NCBI RefSeq assembly: GCF_043951855.1
Contig: NZ_JBINJW010000008.1
Span: forward strand, 1-64,000
DNA from: Proteiniclasticum sp043951855
GTDB lineage: Bacteria > Bacillota > Clostridia > Clostridiales > Clostridiaceae
Direction: 5' to 3'
Length of the DNA stretch: 64,000 nt
Positions 34,238 to 42,099 of this stretch are shown one piece after another; the first letter of the stretch is position 1, and each line of letters opens with the position of its first letter. The notes under the pieces were generated by a model. The model worked only from the letters and a program-made list of their open reading frames with translations, ran no database searches and was not told the DNA's origin. The translations under genes and the position numbers were made by a program.

Positions 34238-34813
34238 TTATATAAGACCTTGGAATCCAAGGAATGAAATGGCCATGAGACCTGCAGTTACAAGTGCGAT
34301 TGGTAGTCCCTGGAATGCTCTAGGAACACTGGATACACGGTCCAGTTTTTCTCTGATGCTTGCCATCAGCACAATTGCAAGGAAGAAACCAAGTGCTGCA
34401 CCTACAGCGTTGGTAAGGCTTCCAGCTAAGGACAGGTTATCCTGTACATTCAGGAAGGTTACACCAAGAACTGCACAGTTTGTAGTGATCAGCGGCAGGT
34501 AGATACCCAGCGCATCATATAGAGCCGGGCTGATCTTCTTGACGACCATTTCGACAAACTGAACCAGTGCGGCGATAACAAGGATGAATGCAACAGTTTT
34601 CAGATAATCCAGATCATTTGGAGCCAGCAGGAAGTTGTAAACTGTCCAGGTTCCAAGAGATGCGATGACCATAACAAACAGAACAGCGAAGCCCATACCG
34701 ATGGATGCATCTCTTTTCTTTGAAACACCCAGGAAACCGCATATTCCGAGGAATCTGGATAGAACGAAGTTATTGACGAGCATTGCATTGATAAAAATAA
34801 GTAGTAAATCCAT
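34238..34813 (-). CDS. rnfA: Rnf complex membrane subunit RnfA
   Basis: A 191-residue, six-helix membrane protein with high similarity to the RnfA/RsxA pattern: NNFVLSRFLGICGFLGVSKK (Cys25) and PLITTNCAVLGV. These two Cys, with their counterparts in RnfE, hold the membrane-buried [2Fe-2S] cluster in known Rnf structures. Both are kept, so electron transfer across the membrane should be possible. One local change is Gly26 in place of the usual Pro. Its start overlaps the rnfE stop by one base. Confidence 0.94.
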   Translation of the reverse strand: MDLLLIFINAMLVNNFVLSRFLGICGFLGVSKKRDASIGMGFAVLFVMVIASLGTWTVYNFLLAPNDLDYLKTVAFILVIAALVQFVEMVVKKISPALYDALGIYLPLITTNCAVLGVTFLNVQDNLSLAGSLTNAVGAALGFFLAIVLMASIREKLDRVSSVPRAFQGLPIALVTAGLMAISFLGFQGLI

Positions 34814-35526
34814 TAGTTAGCTCCTCCCTTCTGAATGAGACTGGAATCTAATGTGATATTCATTTTGTCTTCCTTCGGAATATCACAACCCATTCCGCAG
34901 CTCTCACAGTCATGGATCTTGAGAAGATCTTTGCCCTTCTTCAGGTTTCTGTTGTTCAGGAAGGCCATGATCATACCTAAGGTCAGGAATGCCCCTGGTG
35001 CCAGGATCATGATGTTTGCAGCTTCATAAGCTTCAGGCAGTACTCTCACACCGAAAAGTGTGCCGGCACCGATGAGCTCTCTGAAGAATGCAAGCACACT
35101 AAGAGCCAGTGTAAATCCAAGTCCCATACCGATTGCATCATAGATGGAGTTGAGTACGGAGTTTTTGCTTGCATAGGCTTCCGCTCTACCAAGAATGACA
35201 CAGTTTACAACGATCAGCGGAATGAATAATCCCAGTGACTTGTAAAGGTCCTGTGCGTAAGCTGCCAGGAACATATCCACTGCAGATACGAAACCTGCGA
35301 TGATGACGATGTAGGCAGGTATTCTGATTTTGTTCGGAATAAACTTTCTGATGGCTGCAATGATTGCATTGGAGCAGATCAGAACGGCCAGAGTGGATAG
35401 TCCCATACCGATTGCATTCACTAAGCTGGTTGAAACCGCTAAAGTCGGACACATGGCAAGAACCTGTACAAAAATGGGGTTTTCACTGAAAAGACCATTC
35501 TTCAGTCTTTCTATTAATGCCTTCAT
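34813..35526 (-). CDS. rnfE: Rnf complex membrane subunit RnfE with Cys-rich tail
   Basis: A 237-residue, six-helix membrane protein. NPIFVQVLAMCPTLAVSTS (Cys26) and PLIVVNCVILGRAEAY (Cys109) are the conserved cluster-binding sites that pair with RnfA. After the last helix comes a soluble tail with CESCGMGC (Cys207, 210, 214), a C-x2-C-x3-C motif that could bind metal or an Fe-S cluster. Some clostridial RnfE proteins have Cys-containing tails, so the tail may or may not be special. Translation is coupled to rnfA. Confidence 0.93.
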   Translation of the reverse strand: MKALIERLKNGLFSENPIFVQVLAMCPTLAVSTSLVNAIGMGLSTLAVLICSNAIIAAIRKFIPNKIRIPAYIVIIAGFVSAVDMFLAAYAQDLYKSLGLFIPLIVVNCVILGRAEAYASKNSVLNSIYDAIGMGLGFTLALSVLAFFRELIGAGTLFGVRVLPEAYEAANIMILAPGAFLTLGMIMAFLNNRNLKKGKDLLKIHDCESCGMGCDIPKEDKMNITLDSSLIQKGGAN

Positions 35527-35528
35527 CT

Positions 35529-36923
35529 TTAGTTCCCTCCTTGCATTAGTACGTCATTAAAGTATAGAATCGCTTTGTTTACAGCTCTGTAGACTCCCTT
35601 GGAGCTTTCAGATGCACCGGAGTATACCTGTACACTCATTTCTTCTGAAGGCTGATCCTGGAACATCTCCGCAAAGGCATCTTCTGTGATGACAGTACCC
35701 AGTCCCTGGGTCTCATTCTGTCTTACGATCATGATGTTCTTCACTTCTCTGGTTGCGGCATCAAAGGATACAGCCACTTCGATGGGCTTATCTTCGTAGT
35801 ATCCGGGATTGGAGGTGTATACGATGTAACCGGATACTTCTCCCTGATTTCGGACCTCTACAGTCTTGTATTCCCCGTCGATTTCGACCATCTCATCTCC
35901 TGTGAGACGCATATTCTCAACACCAGGTTCCACCATAAGCACATTGTGATAGTATTCGATGGCCTGATTCACAGCCTTGTAGACACCCTTGGAACTTTCA
36001 GATGCACCGGAGTAGATCTGAGTTTCCAGTTCTTCTGCTGCCACACCCTGGAACTGCTGAGCGAATCCATCTTCAAGAATCACATCACCCAGTCCTGGAG
36101 TTTCATTCTGCTCTATGATCAGTATGTTTGTGATTGTTTTTGATTCATTATCGAATCCTACTGCTACTCTGATCGGAGATTCTTCGTAGTAACCAGGATT
36201 TGCCGCATATACGACGTATCCTGTGACTTCTCCACCTGTGGTGACTTCCAGGGTCTTTAGGTCTCCAGCAATTTCATTCATTGCATCGCCTGAAAGGTTC
36301 ATGTTTTCAAGTGTTGGCTCCACTACAGGAACTTCCACCACTTCTTCTCCGAGAATGTTTTCCTTGTGGAATTTTACCGCTTCGTTGATGGAAGTGGTGA
36401 CCGCACCGGATGAAATAGTCGCACCGGATACCGCCTGAATTTCAGTGTCTGAAGCCGGTGTTCCCTTAACAACCTGGAAACTGGATGATGTTTCCTTCCC
36501 TGTAAACTGGGAAATGAACGCTTCTTCGGAAACCAGAGCACCTAAGCCTGGAGTTTCAGAGGACTGAGTCACTTTTGCAGCAACTACGTTACCGTCATTA
36601 TCAATACCGACTAAGGTTCCAAGGTCAGGTTTGTAACCAGCAATCATCATTTTATATACATAACCCACTACATCGCCGCCTTTTGTGGCCTTGTAGATCT
36701 CAGTTATGATTTCATGCTCTTCGTAGTCCGCTGTAACATCTTCAATGGCCTCGCTCTCAGGCATGACCACTGCAAGATCTTCCGCGTTGACGGCGTTGTT
36801 CATGGCAATCTGTTCCTTGGTTCCATTGTAGACAAAGGCAACGACACCGGCTACGATGATGCAGATCAGCATCAGGGTTCCGCCAAGGGTCAGAAGCTCA
36901 CTTACTAAACTTTTCTTTTTCAT
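35529..36923 (-). CDS. rnfG: RnfG with three tandem FMN-binding-type domains
   Basis: This 464-residue protein is about twice the usual RnfG length of 190-210. One N-terminal membrane helix (residues 10-32) anchors an extracytoplasmic part. Three homologous repeats follow: about 60-195 (ETPGLG, then AVSGATISSGAVTTSINEAV), 205-330 (ETPGLG, then IYSGASESSKGVYKAVNQAI) and 335-460 (ETQGLG, then VYSGASESSKGVYRAVNKAI). In normal RnfG a Thr in SGAT carries covalent FMN attached by ApbE. Repeat 1 keeps that Thr (169), while repeats 2 and 3 have Ser at the same place. The Asp usually three residues before SGA is Gln in all three. Repeats 2 and 3 are very similar to each other, suggesting recent duplication. 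Whether repeats 2 and 3 bind FMN is unknown. Confidence 0.92.
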   Translation of the reverse strand: MKKKSLVSELLTLGGTLMLICIIVAGVVAFVYNGTKEQIAMNNAVNAEDLAVVMPESEAIEDVTADYEEHEIITEIYKATKGGDVVGYVYKMMIAGYKPDLGTLVGIDNDGNVVAAKVTQSSETPGLGALVSEEAFISQFTGKETSSSFQVVKGTPASDTEIQAVSGATISSGAVTTSINEAVKFHKENILGEEVVEVPVVEPTLENMNLSGDAMNEIAGDLKTLEVTTGGEVTGYVVYAANPGYYEESPIRVAVGFDNESKTITNILIIEQNETPGLGDVILEDGFAQQFQGVAAEELETQIYSGASESSKGVYKAVNQAIEYYHNVLMVEPGVENMRLTGDEMVEIDGEYKTVEVRNQGEVSGYIVYTSNPGYYEDKPIEVAVSFDAATREVKNIMIVRQNETQGLGTVITEDAFAEMFQDQPSEEMSVQVYSGASESSKGVYRAVNKAILYFNDVLMQGGN

Positions 36924-37795
36924 TACGCAGTAGCCTCCTTTTTGGTATCCACTTTTCCTTTAAAGAAGGTATCTATAAATGGAGCAAATACATTTCCGAT
37001 GAGAATCGCATAATATGCTCCTTCGATATTTTCAGCCACACCGATGAAGGATGCCGCTGCCACAGCAACAAGAATCGCATAGATCCATTTACCACCGTTG
37101 GTGATGGATGAACTTGCATAATCATTGGCCATGAAGAAAGCAATCAGATAAATACTGCTGTTGGCTCCAAGAATTGAGATATCTCCTAAAATGATTTGTG
37201 AGAACGCGAGCGCTACAACGATGATTGTGAAGGGCACTCTTACTCTGATGACACCTTTCAGTGCCAGATAGAGTCCACCAACCAGAATGGCCAGTATGGA
37301 TGCTTCACCGAGGTTTCCACCGGCAGTTCCGAGAAAACGGTCGATGAAAGCTGTTTCTTCGAACCCGTTATTCACAACCAGATTGCCATAGGATACCACT
37401 GCGAAGATCTTTGCTGCCACGGCAGGGTTCATGAAATTCTGACCTAAACCGCCGAAAATCTCTTTTACCAGCGCAATGGCAAATACGGAAGAAATCGCTG
37501 CAACCCATAATGGTGTGTTAACAGGTAAAATGAGTCCGAGAATCAGACCAGTTACGATTGCAGAAAGATCATGAAGTGAATGTTTCTTGTTAAGCGCTTT
37601 CTTGAACAGAACCTCTGTGGCCATGGCACCGATGATTGTGACCAGAACCAGGAAAAGTCCTTTTATTCCATTGAAATAGATTCCCGCTGCTGTGACCGGT
37701 ACCAGCGCGATGATGACATCAAGCATGATTCTGTTCACTCTCAAGTCAGACTTCACGTGGGGTGAGGAAGCAACGGTTATTTTTCTGTTTTCCAT
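36923..37795 (-). CDS. rnfD: RnfD-like membrane subunit lacking the flavin-attachment segment
   Basis: A 290-residue polytopic membrane protein, clearly RnfD by ASSPHVKSDLRVNRIMLDV (9-27), KEIFGGLGQNFMNPAVAAK (111-129), GGNLGEASILAILVGGLYL (159-177) and the C-terminal IEGAYYAILIGNVFAPFID. Between VVSYG (133-137) and FLGTAGG (154-160) only about 16 residues remain. Canonical RnfD has a longer segment here, with the covalent-FMN motif (T/S)GATPL. No TGAT or SGAT occurs anywhere in the protein. A second conserved spot, usually FFMATDPVTSP, is FFMANDYASSS. It probably keeps a structural or ion-path role but has lost its flavin. Its stop overlaps the rnfG start. Confidence 0.92.
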   Translation of the reverse strand: MENRKITVASSPHVKSDLRVNRIMLDVIIALVPVTAAGIYFNGIKGLFLVLVTIIGAMATEVLFKKALNKKHSLHDLSAIVTGLILGLILPVNTPLWVAAISSVFAIALVKEIFGGLGQNFMNPAVAAKIFAVVSYGNLVVNNGFEETAFIDRFLGTAGGNLGEASILAILVGGLYLALKGVIRVRVPFTIIVVALAFSQIILGDISILGANSSIYLIAFFMANDYASSSITNGGKWIYAILVAVAAASFIGVAENIEGAYYAILIGNVFAPFIDTFFKGKVDTKKEATA

Positions 37796-37806
37796 ATCCT
37801 TACCTC

Positions 37807-39069
37807 CTATCTTTTAACCTTTTTCGCAGTTTTGAATGACTGAAGCAGATGTCTCTTGGATGGACATACATAGGAACATCTTCCGCATTCCACACACATT
37901 CCGCCACGGTTCTTGAAGAATTCATCAAAGTCTCTGTTTATAACAAGTGCATTCAGCTCATAAGGCTGGAGTCCTACAGGACATACGTCCGCACAACGTC
38001 CGCATTTGATGCAGTTCATTTCTTCTTCCTTGGAGACTTCGTTCTCATTCAGGAACAGCACTTCTCTGATGCCTCTGTTGATTGGTGCATCCAGGGCGAA
38101 TACAGCGTCACCGGAAAGGATGTTTCCTGCAACGACTCTGAATGGATCCTCCACTCCAGCTTTTTCCATGACATAATTCAATGTGGTTCCGGAAAGCACC
38201 TTGTAGATTCCAGGTGTTTTGACGGCTCCGCCATTAATCAGCAGCAGCTGATAGTGGGTCAGTCTGTTGTCCAGTAAACCCCGTGCCACCGCTGGCAGAA
38301 GGAATGCATCCACAACCATGGTGTCCTTCATGGCAAAATCACTGAATACATCTCTGGAAGCCAGATTCATATCGTGATAGAACTGCGTTGGAATTTTTGA
38401 TACCAGATTCACATCCGTGTTCTTCAGAAGTTCGGTGAATCCAATGACGGAATCCGCATCCGAAGTGGAAAGAACAGTGATGTTCGCATTCTTGTAAAGT
38501 GATCTTAGAAGTCCGAGTCCTCTCAGGAAGTCCTCTCTCTCGTTTTCGTAAAGATAAGAGTCCACCTGACCGTAAAGTCCGCTTTCCTGTGCGTTGATGA
38601 GCACATTCTTCACATCTTCCTTGAAGGAAAGCTGCATGCCCCTCTTTCTGTTGGAAAGATTCTGGGTCTCGATGAGACCGAGTCCTTTGATCTTCTCTTT
38701 CAGTTCTTCGAAAGACAGCGTGCTGTAGTCGAAAGCTTCACGGGTTTCCTTTTCATAAAGAAAATCATTTTCAATGAGAATAACATCTACTTTATTTCCC
38801 ATGAGATCCACTTTTGTTGTAACCTGCTTCACTGTACCAGATACGCTGGAGTACACAGGAACAACACTGTTGTTTTCACCGACACCAATGATCTGGTTGA
38901 CGAGTACTCTGTCGTTTCTCTTGACGGTAGGTGAGCATTTCATGTTATGTTGCTGAGACAGTGAATATACCATGTTCTTTGGAGCATCAACATCTATGAT
39001 TGTACTGAAATGTTCAGCTTCTTTGAACTTGGGCACATGCACTGCTTTGGATATTGAAAACAGTTTCAT
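37807..39069 (-). CDS. rnfC: RnfC-like subunit with lost FMN/NADH site
   Basis: A 420-residue peripheral subunit and first gene of the operon. The N-terminal barrel-like region (VYSSVSGTVKQV, 72-83) and two C-terminal [4Fe-4S] motifs (CIKCGRCADVC, 353-363; CVECGRCSYVCPSK, 392-405) identify it as RnfC. The flavin/NADH core is degenerate. The usual GIVGxGGAxFPTHVKL loop reads GLGLIETQNLSNRKRGM (129-145), the usual NGxECEPYLTxDHRLM reads NAQESGLYGQVDSYLY (159-174), and the usual KYPQGGEKQLI reads QFYHDMNLASRDV (229-241). The N-terminal FKGGVHP motif is also altered. It is unlikely to bind NADH in the normal way. The start at 39069 has AGGGGG 6 bases upstream. Confidence 0.9.
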   Translation of the reverse strand: MKLFSISKAVHVPKFKEAEHFSTIIDVDAPKNMVYSLSQQHNMKCSPTVKRNDRVLVNQIIGVGENNSVVPVYSSVSGTVKQVTTKVDLMGNKVDVILIENDFLYEKETREAFDYSTLSFEELKEKIKGLGLIETQNLSNRKRGMQLSFKEDVKNVLINAQESGLYGQVDSYLYENEREDFLRGLGLLRSLYKNANITVLSTSDADSVIGFTELLKNTDVNLVSKIPTQFYHDMNLASRDVFSDFAMKDTMVVDAFLLPAVARGLLDNRLTHYQLLLINGGAVKTPGIYKVLSGTTLNYVMEKAGVEDPFRVVAGNILSGDAVFALDAPINRGIREVLFLNENEVSKEEEMNCIKCGRCADVCPVGLQPYELNALVINRDFDEFFKNRGGMCVECGRCSYVCPSKRHLLQSFKTAKKVKR

Positions 39070-39115
39070 ATACATCCCCCTAAATTTAATCTAAAATATA
39101 ACAAATACACAATAT

Positions 39116-39165
39116 AGTATAACATTGTAAACGTTCATTAACAATATTTGTCATTAAATTAACAA
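39116..39165 (-). promoter_or_regulatory. Promoter of the rnf operon with a Rex-like site
   Basis: On the minus strand, TTGTTA (39139-39144) and TATACT (39116-39121) are 17 bases apart. Directly upstream of the -35 lies TTGTTAATTTAATGACAA (39148-39165 as read on the minus strand), which fits the Rex form TTGTTA-N6-TAACAA with one mismatch. Confidence 0.58.
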
Positions 39166-39177
39166 TAGTTGTTTAAA

Positions 39178-39208
39178 GTAAAAACCGTTGATATACAACG
39201 GTTTTTAC
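39178..39208 (-). terminator. Terminator of metNIQ
   Basis: GTAAAAACCGTTG (39178-39190) pairs perfectly with CAACGGTTTTTAC (39196-39208) around ATATA. It lies 55 bases past the metQ stop and separates it from the rnf promoter. Confidence 0.82.
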
Positions 39209-39262
39209 TGTTTTGATTTCTTTGATTGTGCCTGGTTTTATGCTGTTCTTTTTTAGTACAGT

Positions 39263-40057
39263 TTAAAATGCCGGGAAAATAGTTCCTTCATATTTTTCTT
39301 CTATAAAGGACTTCGTCTTTTCACTGTTCAGAACCTTGTCCAGTGCCTTTGTCTTTTCAGAATCCTTGTCCTCTTCTCTTACAGCCAGTACATTGGCATA
39401 AGGTGAATCACCGGACTCGATGAGAAGCGCATCCTCTAGAGGATTGAGATCTGCTTCGATGGCATAGTTGGTGTTGATCACCGCAGCATCCACATCAACG
39501 AGTGTTCTTGGCAGTGCTGGAGCATCAAGTTCTGTGAACTGAAGATTCTTCGGGTTTTCCGTGATGTCAAGAACGGATGCGATTTCCGAATCAGCCAGTG
39601 AAATGAGGCCATTCTCCGCAAGAAGCTTCAATGCTCTGGACCCGTTGGTAGCATCGTTTGGAATGGCTATGGTCGCTCCATCGGCCAGTTCTTCCAGATC
39701 TGTGATCTTATCGGAGTATAATGCCATTGGTTCGATGTGAACTCTGACCGTATAGGTGAGCCCGAGATTTTCGTTGCTGTTCATCTCTTCCAGATACGGA
39801 ATATGCTGGAAGTAATTGGCATCCAGCTGCCCTTCCGAAAGAGCCTTATTTGGAAGAACATAGTCATTGAATATGGTGACTTCCAGTTCATAGCCAAGTT
39901 CCTTCAGGTCTTCTCTCACATTTTCCAGTATTTCTGCATGAGGTACAGCGGAAGCCCCGACAACGATCTTTTCATCAGCCTCTTCGCTGGTGCTGCACCC
40001 TGCAAGAATGCCCAGTGCCAATAGTGATGCAGTAAGTAATTTATATGTTTTTTTCAT
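39263..40057 (-). CDS. metQ: Methionine-binding lipoprotein MetQ
   Basis: A 264-residue substrate-binding protein of the NlpA/MetQ family. The lipoprotein signal peptide ends in the lipobox LAGC (Cys21). The mature part has the family landmarks GASAVPHAEILE, LDANYFQHIPYLEE, YSDKITDLEELADGATIAIP and NDATNGSRALKLL. It delivers methionine to the MetNI transporter. The assignment to methionine is backed by the SAM-I riboswitch at the head of the operon. A 135-base gap without features separates it from metI. Confidence 0.95.
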   Translation of the reverse strand: MKKTYKLLTASLLALGILAGCSTSEEADEKIVVGASAVPHAEILENVREDLKELGYELEVTIFNDYVLPNKALSEGQLDANYFQHIPYLEEMNSNENLGLTYTVRVHIEPMALYSDKITDLEELADGATIAIPNDATNGSRALKLLAENGLISLADSEIASVLDITENPKNLQFTELDAPALPRTLVDVDAAVINTNYAIEADLNPLEDALLIESGDSPYANVLAVREEDKDSEKTKALDKVLNSEKTKSFIEEKYEGTIFPAF

Positions 40058-40192
40058 TTTTATTCCCTCGCTTTTGTTTATTATCTGTTTTTCAGATCTG
40101 TACTGATTTACTTTTTGTCTTATTTTCTGATTTTGTTCAATTTGTTAAAATATAAACAGCTTCATCGGGTCAGGATAACCTTTGACCACTGT

Positions 40193-40834
40193 CTATCTTA
40201 ACAGCAGCTTGAAAATCTGGTTGCCTATGGATTGAATGATCTGCACAACGGCAAAGATCATGATGACGACGATGAACATGATGGTGTTTTCCCACCTGTA
40301 ATAGCCGTAGTTTATGGCTACTGCACCAAGTCCTCCACCACCGATGATTCCTGCCATGGCAGAGTATCCTACGATATTGATGAATATATTTGTGATGCCC
40401 TGTACTAAATTCGGCAGAGCTTCAATGAGCATCACTTTGAAAATGATCTGAGCATTGGTTGCTCCAAAGGACTTCGCCGCTTCAATGATTCCTGGATCCA
40501 CCGTATCCAGCGAACCTTCAATGATTCTGGCTGCAAAGGGTGTGGCAGCTATGGTCAGCGGAACGATGGCTGCGGTGGTGCCGATGGATGTTCCTACAAT
40601 GAATCTTGACAGCGGAAAGAGGAGAAACATAAGAATAATAAACGGGAAACTTCTGAATACATTGATGAAGAAGTCCAGTGTATTATATAAGGAAGGTTTT
40701 GGTTTCAATCCTTTTTCCTTTGTATAAACCAAGACGATTGCGATGAAAAACCCGAAAAATATGGATAGGATTCCAGAAACGCTGATCATAAGCAATGATT
40801 CTAAAAGCGCCTCTATATAGCCGTTAAGATTCAT
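40193..40834 (-). CDS. metI: Methionine ABC transporter permease MetI
   Basis: A 213-residue permease with five predicted membrane helices. The coupling-helix EAA motif is visible as EAAKSFGATNAQIIFKVMLIEA, and YSAMAGIIGGGGLGAVAINYG is typical of MetI. It overlaps the metN coding end by 11 bases, so translation is coupled. It forms the membrane channel of the methionine importer with MetN and MetQ. Confidence 0.95.
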   Translation of the reverse strand: MNLNGYIEALLESLLMISVSGILSIFFGFFIAIVLVYTKEKGLKPKPSLYNTLDFFINVFRSFPFIILMFLLFPLSRFIVGTSIGTTAAIVPLTIAATPFAARIIEGSLDTVDPGIIEAAKSFGATNAQIIFKVMLIEALPNLVQGITNIFINIVGYSAMAGIIGGGGLGAVAINYGYYRWENTIMFIVVIMIFAVVQIIQSIGNQIFKLLLR

Positions 40835-41795
40835 TATGTATCACCTCCACATTCAAACCTTTTTCTACAAGATACGATACGATGTCTTCCTTGTCTTGAG
40901 GATTTATGTTGATTACCAGACTCCCCAGGACATTGCCGCTGAAGTTTTCAAGCTTGCCCCATACAATGGAAAAGTCCACATTGAGGTCCTTGCTCATATT
41001 CGTGATGATGGTCTGGTTGCTGTAATCTTTTGTGAAAAAGATTCTGATATTGATTCCCTTTGGCAGAATTTCCATTTCATCTTCCCCGATGAGCTTTTTC
41101 AGGCTCTTAGCGGGATTCAGGAACAGATCCTCCACTTTTCCAAGGGCAGACACTTTTCCGCCTTCCATCACCGCAACTCTCTGGCAGATGTCTTTTACGA
41201 CTTCCATCTGGTGCGTCACCACAACCAGTGTCAGCCCAAGCTCTCTGTTGATTTTTTTCAGAAGAGCAAGGATTTCCTTGGTGGTGTTGGGATCCAGTGC
41301 TGAGGTTGCTTCATCACAGAGAAGAAATTCAGGATCCAGTGCAAGGGCCCTTGCAATGGCTACACGCTGCTTTTCTCCTCCAGATAATGAACGCGGTTTG
41401 CTTTTGTATTTGTCTGAAAGACCTACAAGATTCAGCAGCTCCTTGGCCCGGGTCTGTATTGTTTTTTTGTCATAGCCCCAGATTTCCATAGGAAGTGCCA
41501 CATTTTCCAGTGCAGTTTTCTGATTCAGAAGATTAAAATTCTGAAAGATCATGGATACCTTTTTTCTGAGTCTGCGTACCCCGTCTGAGTCGAGCGAACC
41601 GATGCTGATACCATCTACGATGATATCTCCTTTGTTGAAAGGTTCCAGAGCATTGATGCATCGAAGCAGGGTAGATTTACCCACTCCGCTTCTTCCTACA
41701 ATACCGAAGATCTCACCTTTCTCAATCCGGAAGGATACGTCTTTGATGACTTCCTGACTGTCATACTGTTTTTCAAGATTTTTAATTTCGATCAA
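40824..41795 (-). CDS. metN: Methionine ABC transporter ATP-binding protein MetN
   Basis: A 323-residue ATPase with Walker A GRSGVGKSTLLRC, Q-loop MIFQNFNLL, signature LSGGEKQRVAIARAL, Walker B LLCDEATSALD and H-loop VVVTHQ. The C-terminal NIL domain (about 250-323) is the methionine-sensing part of MetN that inhibits the transporter when methionine is high. The start is TTG at 41795, with GAGGTG 6 bases upstream. It is the first gene after the SAM-I riboswitch. Confidence 0.96.
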   Translation of the reverse strand: MIEIKNLEKQYDSQEVIKDVSFRIEKGEIFGIVGRSGVGKSTLLRCINALEPFNKGDIIVDGISIGSLDSDGVRRLRKKVSMIFQNFNLLNQKTALENVALPMEIWGYDKKTIQTRAKELLNLVGLSDKYKSKPRSLSGGEKQRVAIARALALDPEFLLCDEATSALDPNTTKEILALLKKINRELGLTLVVVTHQMEVVKDICQRVAVMEGGKVSALGKVEDLFLNPAKSLKKLIGEDEMEILPKGINIRIFFTKDYSNQTIITNMSKDLNVDFSIVWGKLENFSGNVLGSLVININPQDKEDIVSYLVEKGLNVEVIHNES

Positions 41796-41844
41796 TCACT
41801 ACACCTCACAATTTTTTCTGATGCAAGCATCAAAAACGGCAAAA

Positions 41845-41998
41845 TAAAATTCGCCTAAGAATAAACTTAGACGAATGAAATCTAAAAGCTTATTCTCATC
41901 TTTCAGCTTACGCTGCAGGAATTGGCACCATATACAGCAGATGCTGTATTGGTTGCCGGGTTTCACAGGGCCTTTCCCTCCACCTCTCTAGATAAGAA
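41845..41998 (-). promoter_or_regulatory. SAM-I (S-box) riboswitch of metNIQ
   Basis: The minus-strand leader has the S-box landmarks in order: CTTATCTAGAGAGGTGGAGG, GGCCCTGTGAAACCCGGCAACC, GGTGCCAATTCCTGCAGC and GAAAGATGAGAA. A terminator follows: ATTCGTCTAAG (41866-41876) with CTTAGGCGAAT (41849-41859) and a TTTATTTT tail. Bound SAM should stop transcription before metN. Confidence 0.96.
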
Positions 41999-42099
41999 AA
42001 TATTAATATTTCGTTATATAAATAGTAACACGATTCGAAAAGATGTCAATAAACACTGGATGATATTTATCATTGTCATATTTGTAAAGGTTTAAATTC

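Noticed and set aside
39116..39170. Second Rex-like palindrome built on the -35 TTGTTA
   Set aside because: The partner half-site TTTACAA is two bases too far away for the 18-mer Rex geometry.
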